A DNA stretch of 23,413 nt. Origin: CAZZNQ01 sp964655775. GTDB lineage: Bacteria; Planctomycetota; Brocadiia; SM23-32. Under the pieces are notes generated by a model. The model was not told the DNA's origin. It saw only the letters and a program-made list of their open reading frames with translations, and did not search any database. Below are positions 14,839 to 21,821 of the stretch, piece by piece; positions within the stretch are counted from its first letter, which is position 1, and each line of letters begins with the position of its first letter. A program made the translations under genes and the position numbers. The stretch is from NCBI GenBank assembly GCA_964655775.1, contig CAZZNQ010000063.1:1-23413 (forward strand), in the 5' to 3' direction.

Positions 14839-15555
14839 ATGGTGCCCAAGCGTGCAGTCACCCGAGAGCAGGTTCGCGAACTCGACCGCATCGCCATCCA
14901 GGAATACGGCGTGAGCGGACTGATTCTGATGGAGAATGCGGGGCGACACTGCGCGGTCGCCGCCGCCGAGATGCTGGACGGGGCCGAGGGGCGAAGAGTG
15001 GTGGTGCTTTGCGGGGCAGGCAATAACGGCGGGGACGGTTTCGTCGTTGCCAGGCACCTCAGCAACTGGGGAGCCGACGTGCACTGCTACCTCCTCTCGG
15101 AGATCAACTCCATGCTGCGCCGCGGCAACGAGGCGTCCGTCAACCTGGAGATATGCCTGAACATGGAGCTGCCGGTCACGGAGGTCACTGCTCCCGAGGG
15201 ACTGCCCGCTGTCTCCGACGCCTGCGCGCACTGCGACCTCATAGTGGATGCTATGCTCGGGACCGGCGCCCACGGTTCCGTGCGCGAACCGTACCTGTCG
15301 GCCGTGCGGACGATCAACGAATCGCCCGCGCCGGTGCTGGCGGTGGACATCCCGTCGGGGCTCGACGCGGACGAGGGCGAGCCGCTTGGCGTCGCCGTGA
15401 AAGCGGCGCGAACGGTGACCTTCGCCGTGGCGAAGATCGGGCTAACCAAACCCGCTGCCGGGCCGTACACGGGTCGGGTCGACGTGGTGGAGATCAGCAT
15501 CCCGCGCCGCGTCATCGAGGAGAAGCTCCTCGAATGGCAGACGGAGGTGAACTGA
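14839..15555 (+). CDS. nnrE: NAD(P)H-hydrate epimerase (YjeF N-terminal domain)
   Basis: This 238-aa enzyme interconverts the R and S epimers of damaged, hydrated NAD(P)H so that the partner dehydratase can restore the cofactor. Visible motifs are MENAGR (31-36), the glycine-rich loop GAGNNGGDGF (59-68), the CDLIVDAMLGTG strand with the catalytic-type Asp, and AVDIPSGLDADEGEP. This is only the epimerase half; many bacteria fuse it to the ADP-dependent dehydratase (nnrD), which is absent here and must be elsewhere if present. The ATG at 14839 has no clear Shine-Dalgarno and probably relies on translation from the gene 9 bp upstream. The stop is 1 bp before the next start, so the two are tightly linked. 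Confidence 0.9.
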   Translation: MVPKRAVTREQVRELDRIAIQEYGVSGLILMENAGRHCAVAAAEMLDGAEGRRVVVLCGAGNNGGDGFVVARHLSNWGADVHCYLLSEINSMLRRGNEASVNLEICLNMELPVTEVTAPEGLPAVSDACAHCDLIVDAMLGTGAHGSVREPYLSAVRTINESPAPVLAVDIPSGLDADEGEPLGVAVKAARTVTFAVAKIGLTKPAAGPYTGRVDVVEISIPRRVIEEKLLEWQTEVN

Positions 15556-15556
15556 T

Positions 15557-16021
15557 TTGAAGGTATACCTGTCCGCACCGCTTTTCAGCCAGGTGGAGCG
15601 TCGGTGGAATCGCGCGCTCGCCCGCGGGCTGGAGGAACGGATCGCCGATGCGGAGGTGCTTCTGCCGCAGGACTTCAAGGTCGAACACGTCTACAACGAT
15701 CCGCGCGATTTCCAGCACATTTTCGATGCCTGTATCGACGCTGTGCGTGAAGCCGACGTTGTCGTGGCGGTGCTGGACGGGGCGGACGTTGACAGCGGCA
15801 CCGCCCTGGAGATGGGCGTTGCGTACGAACGCGGTATCCCCATAGTCGGCGTGCGCACCGACTACCGCGAGAGCCAGGACCGCGGCGTCAACCTTGTCGT
15901 GGCCCAGGCATGCGCGACCGTTCTGCGCGAGATGTCTTTCGGCGAGGACCTGGACCAGCTCGTCCGCGATCTGGCGGGCAAGATCGTGAGCGCGCTGAAG
16001 AAGGCGAAGAAGGGCGGGTGA
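15557..16021 (+). CDS. Nucleoside 2-deoxyribosyltransferase-like protein
   Basis: This 154-aa protein matches the PF05014 nucleoside 2-deoxyribosyltransferase fold. It opens with MKVYLSAPLFSQVERRWN, the usual YLAGPLF-type substrate loop. The family block is AVLDGADVDSGTALEMGVAY with Glu85 as the expected catalytic nucleophile, then GIPIVGVRTDYR. The size is normal. Members exchange nucleobases, or hydrolyse nucleoside monophosphates in salvage or sanitation. It starts at TTG (15557) with GGAGGTG 7 bp upstream, which lies inside the nnrE gene. Together with nnrE this suggests nucleotide or cofactor repair. Substrate and exact reaction are not decidable here. Confidence 0.85.
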   Translation: MKVYLSAPLFSQVERRWNRALARGLEERIADAEVLLPQDFKVEHVYNDPRDFQHIFDACIDAVREADVVVAVLDGADVDSGTALEMGVAYERGIPIVGVRTDYRESQDRGVNLVVAQACATVLREMSFGEDLDQLVRDLAGKIVSALKKAKKGG

Positions 16022-16024
16022 GAG

Positions 16025-16789
16025 ATGGCTGACGGCATTCGTGTCTTTCCGGGTCAGTGGCGGCCTGAATACCCCGGCGAGCAGATCGCCTGGGTCCGCC
16101 CGCCGTGGCCGAGCGACGGCTACGTATGGCTGGACTTTCCGGAGGCGGTCTTCTCCGGCAGGCACCTCCTGTTTCTCAGTCACATCAGCGCCACGTTCCA
16201 GCAGGCATACCCGTATGTCCCAAGGGTGCCGTGGCGCGAAACGGTCGACGGCATTGCGTTCCACCGCACGCTTCCGAACGGCATCGGCATTTCCGGGTCG
16301 GTAACGGTTACCGACGAAAGGACCATCGGCCTGGAGCTTCACCTGAGCAACGGCACCGACCGCAAGCTGGGCGACGTGCGCATTCAGACCTGCGCCTACC
16401 TGCGTGCGATCCGGGAGTTCGCCGACTACACCAACGACAACAAGTTCGTCCACGTTGCGGACCGCCGCTGGTTGCCCCTGTCGGAGGCGCTGGATCTGGA
16501 CGACGATCGTGGCGCCTACCATGTCGGCTGGCGCTCCGGACCGCAGGCGGCCGATCTGCCGTTGGTCGTGACCCGGTCCGCACGGGCTGAGCGGCTTGTC
16601 GCGATGACATGGCGGGCCGACACCTACTCGCTGGTGGGCAATCCGGATCACCCGTGCATGCACGCGGATCCGTTCTTCGAGGACCTGCTCCCCGGAGAAT
16701 GCGAGACGATCCACGGCGAACTCGTGTTTTTCGATGGGACCCTCGCGGACTTCGAAGCCTGGTGGCGCGGCCGGCCGTCCGGCCCATAG
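16025..16789 (+). CDS. Unrecognised 254-aa protein at end of pilT operon
   Basis: I do not recognise this soluble 254-aa protein. It has no signal peptide or membrane helix. It is rich in aromatic residues and beta-prone strands (GYVWLDFPEAVFSG, LLFLSHIS, SGSVTVTDERTIGLELHL), and carries conserved-looking FADYTNDNKFVHV, GNPDHPCMHADPFFEDL and GECETIHGEL. The pattern recalls a beta-sandwich such as a galactose-mutarotase-like fold, but this is a guess. The histidines and acidic residues around NPDHPCMHADPFF could form a site. It begins 3 bp after the deoxyribosyltransferase gene and is probably co-transcribed. A 12-bp palindrome, GGAGCATGCTCC (16795-16806), lies just beyond the stop. Confidence 0.75.
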   Translation: MADGIRVFPGQWRPEYPGEQIAWVRPPWPSDGYVWLDFPEAVFSGRHLLFLSHISATFQQAYPYVPRVPWRETVDGIAFHRTLPNGIGISGSVTVTDERTIGLELHLSNGTDRKLGDVRIQTCAYLRAIREFADYTNDNKFVHVADRRWLPLSEALDLDDDRGAYHVGWRSGPQAADLPLVVTRSARAERLVAMTWRADTYSLVGNPDHPCMHADPFFEDLLPGECETIHGELVFFDGTLADFEAWWRGRPSGP

Positions 16790-16846
16790 GCCGTGGAGCA
16801 TGCTCCGCCGCCGATCCTCCGTCTATCGGATGTGAGGCCGTTCTCC

Positions 16847-16852
16847 TATAAT
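16847..16852 (+). promoter_or_regulatory. Perfect TATAAT, possible promoter of the coiled-coil gene
   Basis: A consensus -10 hexamer lies 45 bp before the ATG at 16898. No good -35 lies 16-19 bp upstream, so activity would depend on other contacts. The 108-bp gap also holds the palindrome GGAGCATGCTCC at 16795-16806. Confidence 0.4.
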
Positions 16853-16897
16853 GGAACTTGAGATGATCCTGTACGCTATTGGGAAGGGGAGAACGCG

Positions 16898-17719
16898 ATG
16901 AAGCGCGCACTGGGTTACGCTGTTCTGCTGGTTACGTTGGCGTTGTCTCTGGGGGCTGCAGCAGCCGCATCTGCCGGCGGGCAGAACAACGGAGAAGAGG
17001 AAGCCCGCCCGGCCCGACCCGCCGGGGGCGAGGAGATCCCCATGGTGGATCTGGTTCTGGATACGGACACTGTGCGCGGACGCGTGCTGCATGAGAGCGA
17101 CAGCAGCATCCGCATCGAGTCGCTGGGCAGGGGAACCATCGGTTACGCCAAGTCGAAGGTCGGCGAGATCCGGCGCTTCTCCCTCAGCGAGCTGGAGTAC
17201 TACGAGGAGCTGGGGGACATCTACCACGAGCGGGCCTGGGATTTCGAAGACGGCGCTACGCTGTTTGTGAAGGCGCGGCAGTCCTACCTCAGGGCGTTGA
17301 ATCAGAACCCCGATACCGAAGATGAGAGTCGCATCGAACGGAAACTGCAGTTCCTGGGCGAGGATCGGGCGGCGTGGCAGGAAGAGATCCTCCGCCGAGA
17401 GGAGCTCAAGAAAGCTCAGAAGGAGGTGGAACTGCTGGAATTGCAGAAGCAGGCCGCCGCCGAACAACTGGAAATGGGGCGCCGGAACCTGGAGGAAATC
17501 CGCGAGCTGCAGCGCGTGGTGACCGAACTGACCGATCGCTTCGAGCGCATGGGCGATTTCCTCACGCTCGTGGACGAAAAGATCGAGGATCTGGAAGACG
17601 ATGTCGACCGCGTCGGCCGGATCTTCATCAGGGTGCCCGTGTTCGACGATCTGAAGCGCTCCCACGACTCCCTGGTGCGCGACTTCCGCCGTCTGGAAAG
17701 GAAGGTCGAGACTCCCTGA
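16898..17719 (+). CDS. Exported coiled-coil protein, unrecognised
   Basis: This 273-aa protein has a Sec signal peptide (MKRALGYAV, hydrophobic core, Ala-rich cleavage zone near residue 27). A short beta domain follows (about residues 45-90: VDLVLDTDTVRGRVLHE, then an RIESLGRGTIGYAKSKVGEI segment), resembling small domains at the start of many planctomycete exported proteins. Residues 125-200 are a strongly charged, probable coiled coil (REELKKAQKEVELLELQKQ), continuing to the end (LVDEKIEDLEDDVDRVG). No enzymatic motif is visible. A periplasmic structural or scaffold role fits. The ATG has AAGGGGAG at good spacing. The stop lies 9 bp from the convergent nth stop. Confidence 0.75.
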   Translation: MKRALGYAVLLVTLALSLGAAAAASAGGQNNGEEEARPARPAGGEEIPMVDLVLDTDTVRGRVLHESDSSIRIESLGRGTIGYAKSKVGEIRRFSLSELEYYEELGDIYHERAWDFEDGATLFVKARQSYLRALNQNPDTEDESRIERKLQFLGEDRAAWQEEILRREELKKAQKEVELLELQKQAAAEQLEMGRRNLEEIRELQRVVTELTDRFERMGDFLTLVDEKIEDLEDDVDRVGRIFIRVPVFDDLKRSHDSLVRDFRRLERKVETP

Positions 17720-17728
17720 CGCGCGCTT

Positions 17729-18406
17729 TCAGTCAAGTTCACCGCGCACGTAGAGGCACCATTCCCGCACGCAGCACGCGTCGCAGAGCGGGCGTTGCGA
17801 TTTGCAGGTCTGCCGGCCGTGCTCGATCATGTTGAGGTGGCCCGCGTACTTGCGCCCGTCCGGCACCAGGTCGTTGAGCAGGTGGTGGGCCTTTTGGCGC
17901 GTGCACTTGGGCGGGGTCAGGCCCAGGCGGCGGCTCACCCGGTGGACGTGTGTGTCCACCACAAAGATCGGCCTGTCGAAACCGAAGAGCAGCACCAGCC
18001 GCGCCGTCTTGATCCCCACTCCCTTGAGTGCCGTCAGCCGGTCCTCTATCTCCTCGCTGGACTGGCTCTTCAGGAAGTCCAGCGAGTACTCGCCCTCTTC
18101 GGTCAGCCAATCCATCGCTGCACGGATGGTGGCCGCCTTCTGCTCCGCCAGGCCGCCGCTCCGGATCGCTTCGGCGATCGCGTCTTCCGACGCCGCCGCG
18201 ATCCCCTCCCAGTCACCGAACTCCTCCATCAGGGAGTCGAAGGCGCGGCCGCTGTTGACGTCGCTGGTGTTCTGCGACAGGATGCCGCGCACGAGCACCC
18301 GCAGGGGATCTCGCGGCGGTTTCTCGTGGGGTCCGTATGCCTCCGCCAGCGCATCCAGAACGGAGCCCACCTTCTTCTCCGGCACCAACTCGTATGCTTC
18401 GCTCAA
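17729..18406 (-). CDS. nth: Endonuclease III (HhH-GPD DNA glycosylase/AP lyase)
   Basis: This 225-aa base-excision-repair enzyme removes oxidised pyrimidines and cleaves abasic sites. The helix-hairpin-helix LKGVGIKTA contains Lys133 (Schiff-base lysine), and VDTHVHRV contains Asp151 (activating acid). The C-terminal [4Fe-4S] loop has four cysteines, 201, 208, 211 and 217, in the classic C-X6-C-X2-C-X5-C spacing. An ILSQNTSD segment at 42-49 fits the family. The length is normal. The start is TTG at 18406; it has only a weak, distant GAGAGG, so translation is probably coupled to the fumarase beta gene ending 7 bp upstream. MutY is excluded by length and by the catalytic Lys. Confidence 0.9.
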   Translation of the reverse strand: MSEAYELVPEKKVGSVLDALAEAYGPHEKPPRDPLRVLVRGILSQNTSDVNSGRAFDSLMEEFGDWEGIAAASEDAIAEAIRSGGLAEQKAATIRAAMDWLTEEGEYSLDFLKSQSSEEIEDRLTALKGVGIKTARLVLLFGFDRPIFVVDTHVHRVSRRLGLTPPKCTRQKAHHLLNDLVPDGRKYAGHLNMIEHGRQTCKSQRPLCDACCVREWCLYVRGELD

Positions 18407-18413
18407 TCTGCGG

Positions 18414-18980
18414 TCAGCCTCTCGTGTCGGAGGAAGCGCGGGAATAGAGATCCTCTCCGGTGGTGTCGTTCACGCAGATTGTGGGGAAATCCTCGACGAT
18501 CAGCCTGCGCACGGCCTCCGTGCCCAGATCGGGGTATGCGATGACGTCCGCCTCCTTCACGTGGCGGGCCAGGAGCGCCGCCGCGCCGCCGATTGCGGCG
18601 AGATACAGCGCCCCACACTCACGGATCACGTCGATCACGCTTTCCGAGCGCGGCCCCTTGCCGATGGTGGCCTTCACGCCGGCGCGGTAGAGCGCGGGGG
18701 CGTATGCGTCCATGCGGTAGCTGGTGGTGGGGCCGGCGGAGCCGATCGGTCGGCCGGGTGGGGCGGGCGAGGGACCCACGTAGTATATCGCCTGGCCCTT
18801 GGGGTCGAACGGGAGGGGGTCTCCGCGCTCCAGTGCCTCCACCATGCGCTTGTGCGCGGCGTCGCGCGCCGTGTAGAGCGGTCCGCTTAGAAGCACGCGG
18901 TCGCCGCAGCGCACCGACTGCACGTCTTCGGCGGTCAGCGGCGTGGTCAGGCGTCGGACGACGGATTCGGGAGCATTCAC
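18414..18980 (-). CDS. Class I fumarase / tartrate dehydratase beta subunit
   Basis: This 188-aa protein matches the C-terminal (beta) half of class I Fe-S hydro-lyases such as two-subunit fumarase or L-tartrate dehydratase. Visible motifs are the start TTPLTAEDV, GDRVLLSG, YTARDAAHKRM, IYYVGPSPAPPGRPIGSAGP, TSYRMD, KATIGKG and DFPTICVNDTTGEDLY. The alpha subunit carries the [4Fe-4S] cluster and is not in the window: upstream is intergenic, then a divergent gene, and downstream is nth. The frame stays open to 19031, but the family begins near residue 10 of the GTG (18980) start, so I use that. It probably shares one transcript with nth. Fumarase is the likeliest reaction given the TCA genes at 21968 onward, but tartrate dehydratase is not excluded. 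Confidence 0.85.
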   Translation of the reverse strand: MNAPESVVRRLTTPLTAEDVQSVRCGDRVLLSGPLYTARDAAHKRMVEALERGDPLPFDPKGQAIYYVGPSPAPPGRPIGSAGPTTSYRMDAYAPALYRAGVKATIGKGPRSESVIDVIRECGALYLAAIGGAAALLARHVKEADVIAYPDLGTEAVRRLIVEDFPTICVNDTTGEDLYSRASSDTRG

Positions 18981-19059
18981 GGATCGGCATTCGCTGCTAT
19001 GGAAGCCCGGACGGGAACCTGCGCCGGGCACGATGGATCAGAGCACGGACCGTTTCCCT

Positions 19060-19088
19060 ATTCTCAAGGGCGCGGGGCCCCAAGTCAA
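19060..19088 (-). promoter_or_regulatory. Promoter of the fumarase beta and nth genes
   Basis: On the minus strand, TTGACT (19083-19088, 5/6) and GAGAAT (19060-19065, 4/6) are 17 bp apart. The -35 lies four bases from the -35 of the divergent promoter, forming GTCAA-N4-TTGAC. Confidence 0.5.
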
Positions 19089-19092
19089 GCCA

Positions 19093-19120
19093 TTGACGAG
19101 CCGAGTCGGCCGGCTATAAT
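19093..19120 (+). promoter_or_regulatory. Promoter of the lipoprotein and dehydrogenase genes
   Basis: TTGACG (19093-19098, 5/6) and TATAAT (19115-19120, perfect) are 16 bp apart. The leader to the ATG at 19162 is about 35 nt and ends with AAGGGGAGG. Confidence 0.75.
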
Positions 19121-19161
19121 CCCTGTGAGGTACCGGAGCTTCCAGCTAAGGGGAGGACTCG

Positions 19162-19887
19162 ATGATCCGACTGCGCGCCGTGTCAGTGGCAGGTCTGGTG
19201 TTTCTTCTGGCATACATCCCGCTTGCGGGCACAGGGTGCACCTACGCCCGTGCGCGCGGATACGATCTGCTGGACGTGGCATCGGTCGGAGTCGGCTACG
19301 GCCTGGGCCTGAACATCCACGTTCAGGCATCGGAGCTTCTGCACGCATCGTTCGGCGCCTCCACGTCGCACATGTACGGCACGCGCGGGCGCTACGTCGG
19401 CTACTGGCGGGAAGGCAACGTCGGCTGGCCGGTTACGTTCCTGGTGTTCGGCACCATGGAACCGGAGAACCCCAAGATGGAGGCGTACCAAGGACAGGTT
19501 CTCCTCTTCACGCTGATTCCGCTGACCGATTGGGAGAGCGTGCTTTACGTGAGCCCCAGCTTGGCCGGGCCCGCCCCCGCCGAGGAGGAGAAGCACTTCT
19601 GCGTCGTGAACCCGTTGTTCACGCGTCATGTTGCGGGGCCGCACGGCATCGGCATGATTAGCGGGGCGATCCCCGAGGAATACCATCCGAACGGAGAGGT
19701 TTCCGCCGGCTTCCTTCTCGGGGTCATTGGGGCGCGCGTTGCCCTTGACGTCGTTGAGTTGGGCGACTTTCTGGCCGGCATCTTCATGCTGGATCCCGCC
19801 GGGGACGATCCCGCCCCCGGTTACTTCCGTCCGGGCCGCCCGGAGCGCCCGATCTACCGCTATGAGATACCCGGTGCGCCGGAGTAG
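19162..19887 (+). CDS. Putative lipoprotein, unrecognised
   Basis: This 241-aa protein has a signal peptide with a lipobox-like LAGTGC (Cys near residue 26), so it is likely lipid-anchored. After it comes ARARGYDLLDVASVGVGYGLGLNIHV, a pattern I associate with small envelope lipoproteins of uncertain function in planctomycetes and deltaproteobacteria. The body is rich in aromatic residues and Gly with no catalytic motif. A late segment, VALDVVELGDFLAGIFMLDPAGDD, may be a short membrane-interacting helix. The ATG has AAGGGGAGG 5 bp upstream. It is transcribed from a strong predicted promoter at 19093-19120 and lies 31 bp before the dehydrogenase gene. Function is unknown. Confidence 0.75.
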   Translation: MIRLRAVSVAGLVFLLAYIPLAGTGCTYARARGYDLLDVASVGVGYGLGLNIHVQASELLHASFGASTSHMYGTRGRYVGYWREGNVGWPVTFLVFGTMEPENPKMEAYQGQVLLFTLIPLTDWESVLYVSPSLAGPAPAEEEKHFCVVNPLFTRHVAGPHGIGMISGAIPEEYHPNGEVSAGFLLGVIGARVALDVVELGDFLAGIFMLDPAGDDPAPGYFRPGRPERPIYRYEIPGAPE

Positions 19888-19918
19888 GCCCGGGCCAACC
19901 GACTGCAAGGAGGACGAG

Positions 19919-20911
19919 TTGAAGGGGCAGGCGATTGTCTTTGAGGAGCGCGACAAGGTCACGTTCAGCAACGTCGATGTCCCCGAACCCGAATCCGGCG
20001 AGGTGCTGGTCAGGGCCCTCGTTAGCCTCGTGAGCACGGGTACGGAGACCCGCATCCTCCGAGGCGGCCAGCCGGGGGTGGAGTTTCCCTGCGTGCCCGG
20101 TTACTCAACGGTCGGCGTGGTGGAGAAGGCCGGGGACACGGACCTCTTGAAGCCGACGGATCTTGTCTTCGTGCCCCACGGCAAGGCGCCCGCGGGGTTG
20201 CACAGCGGATGGGGCACGCATGCGGAGCGCCTGGTCGCACCGGCCGGATCGCTGATTCCCCTCGACGATTGCCGCCGGCCGGAGGAGTATGTTTTCAGCA
20301 ACGTGGCGGCGGTGGCGCTGCACGGCGCCGGGCGGACCTTCTCGCAGCCCGGGGACCGGATCGTGGTGGTGGGCCTGGGCCTGATCGGGCAGCTCCACCT
20401 GCGCATTCAGAAGGCGATGGGGCGGGAGGTGATCGGCGTGGACATTCTGCCGTGGCGGCTGGAACACGCGGTAGCCGGCGGAGCGGTTGCGACGGTCAAT
20501 GCGTCGGAGTGCGACGTTGAGGAGGCTGTCCGAGACGTGTGGCCGGAGGGGGCTCAGGTGGCCGTCGAGGCCACGGGTCGCCAGGAGGGGCTGGACGCCT
20601 GCGCGGCCGTTCTGCGGTCCCGTGCGCGCACGCCGGAGGCACGGCCGCCGGTGCTGCTCATCCAGAGCAGTCTGATGGGAGCGGTGACCGTCGATGCCCG
20701 GCAGGCGTTCGTCAAGGATTACATGCTTGTGAACAGCCGTTCGACCGATCCCCACGATTTGCCCCAGGCGGTGGAGATGATCGGCGAGGGGGCGTTCGAA
20801 GTCGGGGACCTGATTACGCTGCAGATCGGCGCCGAGCGCGCGGAGTACGGTTACAACGAGCTACTCTCGCATCCCGAGCAGCACCTGACCTGCGTTTTCG
20901 AATGGGATTGA
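19919..20911 (+). CDS. Zinc-independent medium-chain dehydrogenase/reductase
   Basis: This 330-aa protein is a medium-chain dehydrogenase (MDR) of the group related to BchC and 2-desacetyl-2-hydroxyethyl bacteriochlorophyllide dehydrogenase, often called threonine-dehydrogenase-like. Signs are LVSLVSTGTET near the start, the Rossmann motif IVVVGLGLIGQLHLR (about 150-164) and VAVEATGR. The GHE motif that holds the catalytic zinc is absent: the region reads CVPGYSTVGVV, and the structural-zinc cysteines are missing. I use the TTG at 19919 because AAGGAGG lies 5 bp upstream; the frame is open further upstream but overlaps the lipoprotein gene. It follows the lipoprotein gene by 31 bp. The substrate is probably a sugar or cyclitol alcohol, by family habit only. 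Confidence 0.82.
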   Translation: MKGQAIVFEERDKVTFSNVDVPEPESGEVLVRALVSLVSTGTETRILRGGQPGVEFPCVPGYSTVGVVEKAGDTDLLKPTDLVFVPHGKAPAGLHSGWGTHAERLVAPAGSLIPLDDCRRPEEYVFSNVAAVALHGAGRTFSQPGDRIVVVGLGLIGQLHLRIQKAMGREVIGVDILPWRLEHAVAGGAVATVNASECDVEEAVRDVWPEGAQVAVEATGRQEGLDACAAVLRSRARTPEARPPVLLIQSSLMGAVTVDARQAFVKDYMLVNSRSTDPHDLPQAVEMIGEGAFEVGDLITLQIGAERAEYGYNELLSHPEQHLTCVFEWD

Positions 20912-20918
20912 GCGCCCC

Positions 20919-21719
20919 TCACGCGCCGACTGCGGCGAGGCATTCGTCCAGGATGTCGATGTCCTGCGCCAGCATGCCCGGATCGTCCTGCGCGTAGATG
21001 CCGATGCAGACGGCGTCGCCGGGGCGCATTGTCCGCGCAACCACTTCGAGTGCTTCCTTCGGATCGTTGCGTCCTGCGGCCAGCACTTTGTAGTGGATGA
21101 CGGGTTTGGAGAGGGTGCGGATCAGGTCGGTCATCGCCTGCCGGTCCTCCTCCAGGTACATCTCCTGCGTGCCGGCCTGATGCTCGGCGTTCACCTTGCG
21201 GGGGATGGGATTGTAGTAGGAGCACATGTAGTAATCTACGTCGAGGTTCTCCTCGACCCAGCGGATGGTGTCGGTGATGTGTCCGGCGCAGCCGATCGTC
21301 AACCCCAGCTTGCGCCCGTGCTCGACAGAGGGGCGGAGCTTGTCCAGTTCGCCGTTGGCCATCAGGTGGTCGGTGTAGCCGCCGTGGATGTGGCAGGCGG
21401 GGGCGCCGGCGCGTGATACGAGCGTGAGCGTCTTCTCCGGCGGGCCCAGCTCCGGGCAGGTCTGGCCGAACCACTGCAGCGTGCCGCCCTGATCCCAGTA
21501 CTCCATCATTACGCGCTGCATGTGATGGTCGCCACGGGCGATAAGCGTGTTGACACCGAGCGACTCGGCTTCCTTCAGAACGCGCTTGATGTTCTCGCAG
21601 TTGTAGTAGTGCACCATCTCCCGGTCGCGGTCCACGCCCTGGTGGGAGAAGCCGCTGAAGGGGTTGCTGCCCAGGATGAAGCGGCTCACTTCAATGTCGC
21701 CGATCTTGACTGTGTCCAT
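20919..21719 (-). CDS. Aldo/keto-reductase-like TIM-barrel protein, no evident catalytic tetrad
   Basis: This 266-aa protein opens like an aldo/keto reductase (VKIGDIEVSRFILGSNPFSG) and then reads as a TIM barrel (LGVNTLIARGDHH, CHIHGGYTDHLM, LGLTIGCAGHITDTIRW, KPVIHYKVLAAGRN, GDAVCIGIYAQDD). The usual AKR Asp/Tyr/Lys/His tetrad, in particular the D-x(3-4)-Y region after the first strand, is not visible. Histidines in ARGDHHM and CHIHGGYTDH could bind a metal or substrate. The start is ATG at 21719 after GAGGGCGAG; the frame runs on upstream into a repeat and N bases, which is not real coding. It converges with the dehydrogenase, 7 bp apart. It could be an isomerase or epimerase instead of a reductase. 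Confidence 0.75.
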   Translation of the reverse strand: MDTVKIGDIEVSRFILGSNPFSGFSHQGVDRDREMVHYYNCENIKRVLKEAESLGVNTLIARGDHHMQRVMMEYWDQGGTLQWFGQTCPELGPPEKTLTLVSRAGAPACHIHGGYTDHLMANGELDKLRPSVEHGRKLGLTIGCAGHITDTIRWVEENLDVDYYMCSYYNPIPRKVNAEHQAGTQEMYLEEDRQAMTDLIRTLSKPVIHYKVLAAGRNDPKEALEVVARTMRPGDAVCIGIYAQDDPGMLAQDIDILDECLAAVGA

Positions 21720-21748
21720 CTCGCCCTCGATTCTCTCGAGCTTCGTCA

Positions 21749-21777
21749 GCGGCCGTCCGGTCGCGCCGGACGGCCGC
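21749..21777. other. Strong 12-bp hairpin upstream of the TIM-barrel gene
   Basis: GCGGCCGTCCGG (21749-21760) and CCGGACGGCCGC (21766-21777) form a perfect 12-bp stem with a TCGCG loop. It lies 30 bp before the minus-strand gene at 21719 and about 190 bp after icd. No U-run follows on either strand. It may be a terminator-like end for icd, a leader structure, or part of the adjacent repeat. Confidence 0.6.
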
Positions 21778-21821
21778 CTCAGCAGTCTTACATAAGTACA
21801 GCACTGTTTGGCTTGCAGCAA

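Noticed and set aside
16795..16806. Palindrome GGAGCATGCTCC as a terminator
   Set aside because: The self-complementary 12-mer leaves no loop unless the inner pairs open, and no U-run follows; it may be a protein-binding site or chance.
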